From Aquipluma nitroreducens (GTDB taxonomy: Bacteria > Bacteroidota > Bacteroidia > Bacteroidales > Prolixibacteraceae), in the NCBI RefSeq assembly GCF_009689585.1, contig NZ_AP018694.1, forward strand, positions 62,001-126,000: a stretch of 64,000 bases of DNA, written 5' to 3'. A model generated the notes under the pieces. That model did not search any database, was not told the DNA's origin, and worked only from the letters and a program-made list of their open reading frames with translations. The translations under genes were made by a program, and so were the position numbers. Below are positions 62,782 to 64,000 of this stretch, one piece after another (the stretch's first letter is position 1; each line of letters opens with the position of its first letter).

Positions 62782-63561
62782 ATGAATTTTCGATTGCCAC
62801 ACATGCCTGAGCGACCAGCACAACCTCGCAACAGCGGAGTTACCATGGTTATGGACAAAGGATTAAGTTTGCGCGAAGCTGAGGATTTATGCGATATTTC
62901 AGCACCATACTGCGACCTGATTAAATTGGGTTTTGGAACTTCTATCATTACCAACCGGTTGCTCGATAAAATCAAACTTTACAAATCAGCCGGATTGAAA
63001 CCCTATTTCGGAGGTACGCTGTTCGAAGCATTTGCCGTTCGCAACATGCTCGATGAATACCGTCGTTTTCTGGATGAATACGAAATGGAAATGGTCGAAG
63101 TATCTGACGGAGTCATGGAACTGGATCACGAGCTAAAATGCAAACACATTACCGATTTCAGTAAAGATTACATTGTTTTGTCTGAAGTTGGAACAAAGCT
63201 AAAAGGCAAGGAAATTTCGAATGAGAAGTGGATTTCCTACATGCAAACCGAATTGGAAGCCGGTGCATGGAAAGTAATTGCAGAAGCCCGCGAAAGTGGC
63301 AATATGGGAATTTATAACGACGATGGCTCGGCCAACTTCGAGCTAATCTTAGGAATTAAGAAAGCTGTCGATCCGGATGTCATTCTTTGGGAAGCACCGC
63401 TTAAAAATCAACAAGTTTGGTTTATCAAACTTCTTGGCCCCAACGTAAATTTGGGAAATATTGCAACTAACGAAATCATTCCGCTTGAAACGCTTAGACT
63501 TGGCCTTCGTGGCGATACTTTGCTCACCTTTTTACCCTGCATACATAACTGGGATATATAG
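62782..63561 (+). CDS. Phosphosulfolactate synthase (ComA family)
   Basis: A 259-residue TIM-barrel protein of the ComA family, which adds sulfite to phosphoenolpyruvate to give (R)-phosphosulfolactate. Conserved patterns: RNSGVTMVMDKGLSLREAED, YCDLIKLGFGTSII, KPYFGGTLFEAF, MVEVSDGVMEL, VLSEVGTK, WKVIAEARESG and LILGIKKAVDPDVILWEAP. In methanogens it opens coenzyme M synthesis; in Bacillus a homologue makes sulfolactate. In a bacterium of this kind the product may lead to sulfolactate or another sulfonate; genes for later steps are not visible. It is coupled to the TPR gene and ends at a clean terminator. Confidence 0.9.
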   Translation: MNFRLPHMPERPAQPRNSGVTMVMDKGLSLREAEDLCDISAPYCDLIKLGFGTSIITNRLLDKIKLYKSAGLKPYFGGTLFEAFAVRNMLDEYRRFLDEYEMEMVEVSDGVMELDHELKCKHITDFSKDYIVLSEVGTKLKGKEISNEKWISYMQTELEAGAWKVIAEARESGNMGIYNDDGSANFELILGIKKAVDPDVILWEAPLKNQQVWFIKLLGPNVNLGNIATNEIIPLETLRLGLRGDTLLTFLPCIHNWDI

Positions 63562-63593
63562 AAAAAAGGTGGTCAGCGATGTCCACCTTTTTT
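63562..63593 (+). terminator. Rho-independent terminator after phosphosulfolactate synthase
   Basis: AAAAAAGGTGG (63562-63572) pairs perfectly with CCACCTTTTTT (63583-63593) around a 10-nt loop, directly after the stop codon. Confidence 0.9.
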
Positions 63594-63618
63594 CATCAAA
63601 CGAAAATTCGTAAAGATT

Positions 63619-64000
63619 ATGAAACCAATACTTTTATTAATCGATATTCAGAACGATTATTTCTCAGGAGGAAAAATGGAGCTCATCAAAATGGATGAAG
63701 CCACCGAAAATGCTCAAAAGCTCCTCTCCCATTTCAGAAAGAATAAATTACCCATTGTTTTCATTCAACATTTGGCGACGAAGCCAAATGCAAGTTTTTT
63801 TATTCCGGGCACTTCCGGAGCCGAAATACACAATTCTATCCGACCTCTCGATAATGAAACCGTAATTATCAAGAATTTTCCAAACAGTTTTAGGAATACC
63901 AATTTGCAGGAGCATTTGCAGTCGCTAAACTCGACCAACCTGGTAATTTGTGGGGCAATGAGCCATATGTGTGTTGATACAACTACAAGAGCGGCTACTG
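63619..64000 (+). CDS. Isochorismatase-family cysteine hydrolase (5' part, runs off the right edge)
   Basis: The first 127 codons from ATG 63619. The N-terminus KPILLLIDIQNDYFSGGKMEL supplies the catalytic Asp (residue 9). The nucleophile Cys occurs in LVICGAMSHMCVDTTTRAAT, with the family's non-proline cis bend before it. Such enzymes hydrolyse amides (nicotinamide, N-carbamoyl compounds) or vinyl ethers; the substrate cannot be told. The C-terminal third is outside the window. Confidence 0.9.
   Translation, partial: MKPILLLIDIQNDYFSGGKMELIKMDEATENAQKLLSHFRKNKLPIVFIQHLATKPNASFFIPGTSGAEIHNSIRPLDNETVIIKNFPNSFRNTNLQEHLQSLNSTNLVICGAMSHMCVDTTTRAAT

Overview
This 64 kb window is chromosomal DNA of a Bacteroidota bacterium, probably Bacteroidales/Marinilabiliales-like. 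The taxon is inferred from gene content, not from an rRNA gene. Supporting signs are: almost no Shine-Dalgarno sequences; many TAnnTTTG-type -7 promoter elements before genes; the parA-parB-DUF5683-LysM/MltD gene order; a fused FeoA-FeoB; DUF4301, DUF4197 and DUF349 proteins; and a PlsC-GNAT (OlsF-like) acyltransferase. The DNA is AT-rich. Genes run in mixed orientation, with hairpin terminators between many convergent pairs.

Layout. 1-3.9 kb: 5' part of a DEAD-box helicase, an acyl-CoA synthetase with its cupin-type XRE regulator, and a truncated-haemoglobin-like globin. 4.2-14.9 kb: a same-strand block of five signalling genes: a seven-PAS histidine kinase, a PAS-only protein, a 5TM-LYT histidine kinase, an Rcp1-type response regulator and a receiver-PAS-kinase hybrid. 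14.9-16.6 kb: a membrane-anchored NUC1 endonuclease and a YkgJ-type cysteine-cluster protein. 16.6-18.5 kb: an intact IS1634-family insertion sequence flanked by a 109-bp direct repeat. 18.5-19.1 kb: no intact ORF, but a promoter-like start, UUCG tetraloop hairpins and a strong terminal hairpin. 19.2-24.5 kb: an RfaE1-like kinase, then parA, parB, DUF5683 and mltD. 24.5-31.8 kb: thermonuclease, yidC, pyrG, DUF349 protein and trmD.

31.8-36.1 kb: a degenerate 21-nt periodic array, then an iron-uptake operon (porin, FeoAB, small Cys protein). 36.3-44.8 kb: a caa3-type, A2-class cytochrome oxidase operon (SCO1, CoxA, CoxC, CoxD, CoxB with haem c, CtaB), then ccoG, fixH and a SafE-like gene without cbb3 structural genes, with two MITE-like inverted-repeat elements. 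45.0-47.9 kb: an AddB-like Fe-S nuclease. 48.0-48.7 kb: a REP-associated Y1 transposase inside two nested pairs of mirror-image hairpins. 48.8-64 kb: gamma-glutamyltransferase, SIMPL protein, a cytochrome c/PQQ-type dehydrogenase pair, a DUF486 protein, the PlsC-GNAT enzyme, two radical SAM proteins, DUF4197, DUF4301 and TPR proteins, phosphosulfolactate synthase, and the start of a cysteine hydrolase.

The most unusual items are the IS1634-type element with its very long target duplication, the 21-nt periodic array between trmD and the iron operon, the nested REP/RAYT unit, and the possible structured RNA at 18.5-19.1 kb. All functions are read from motifs by eye; no database search was run.
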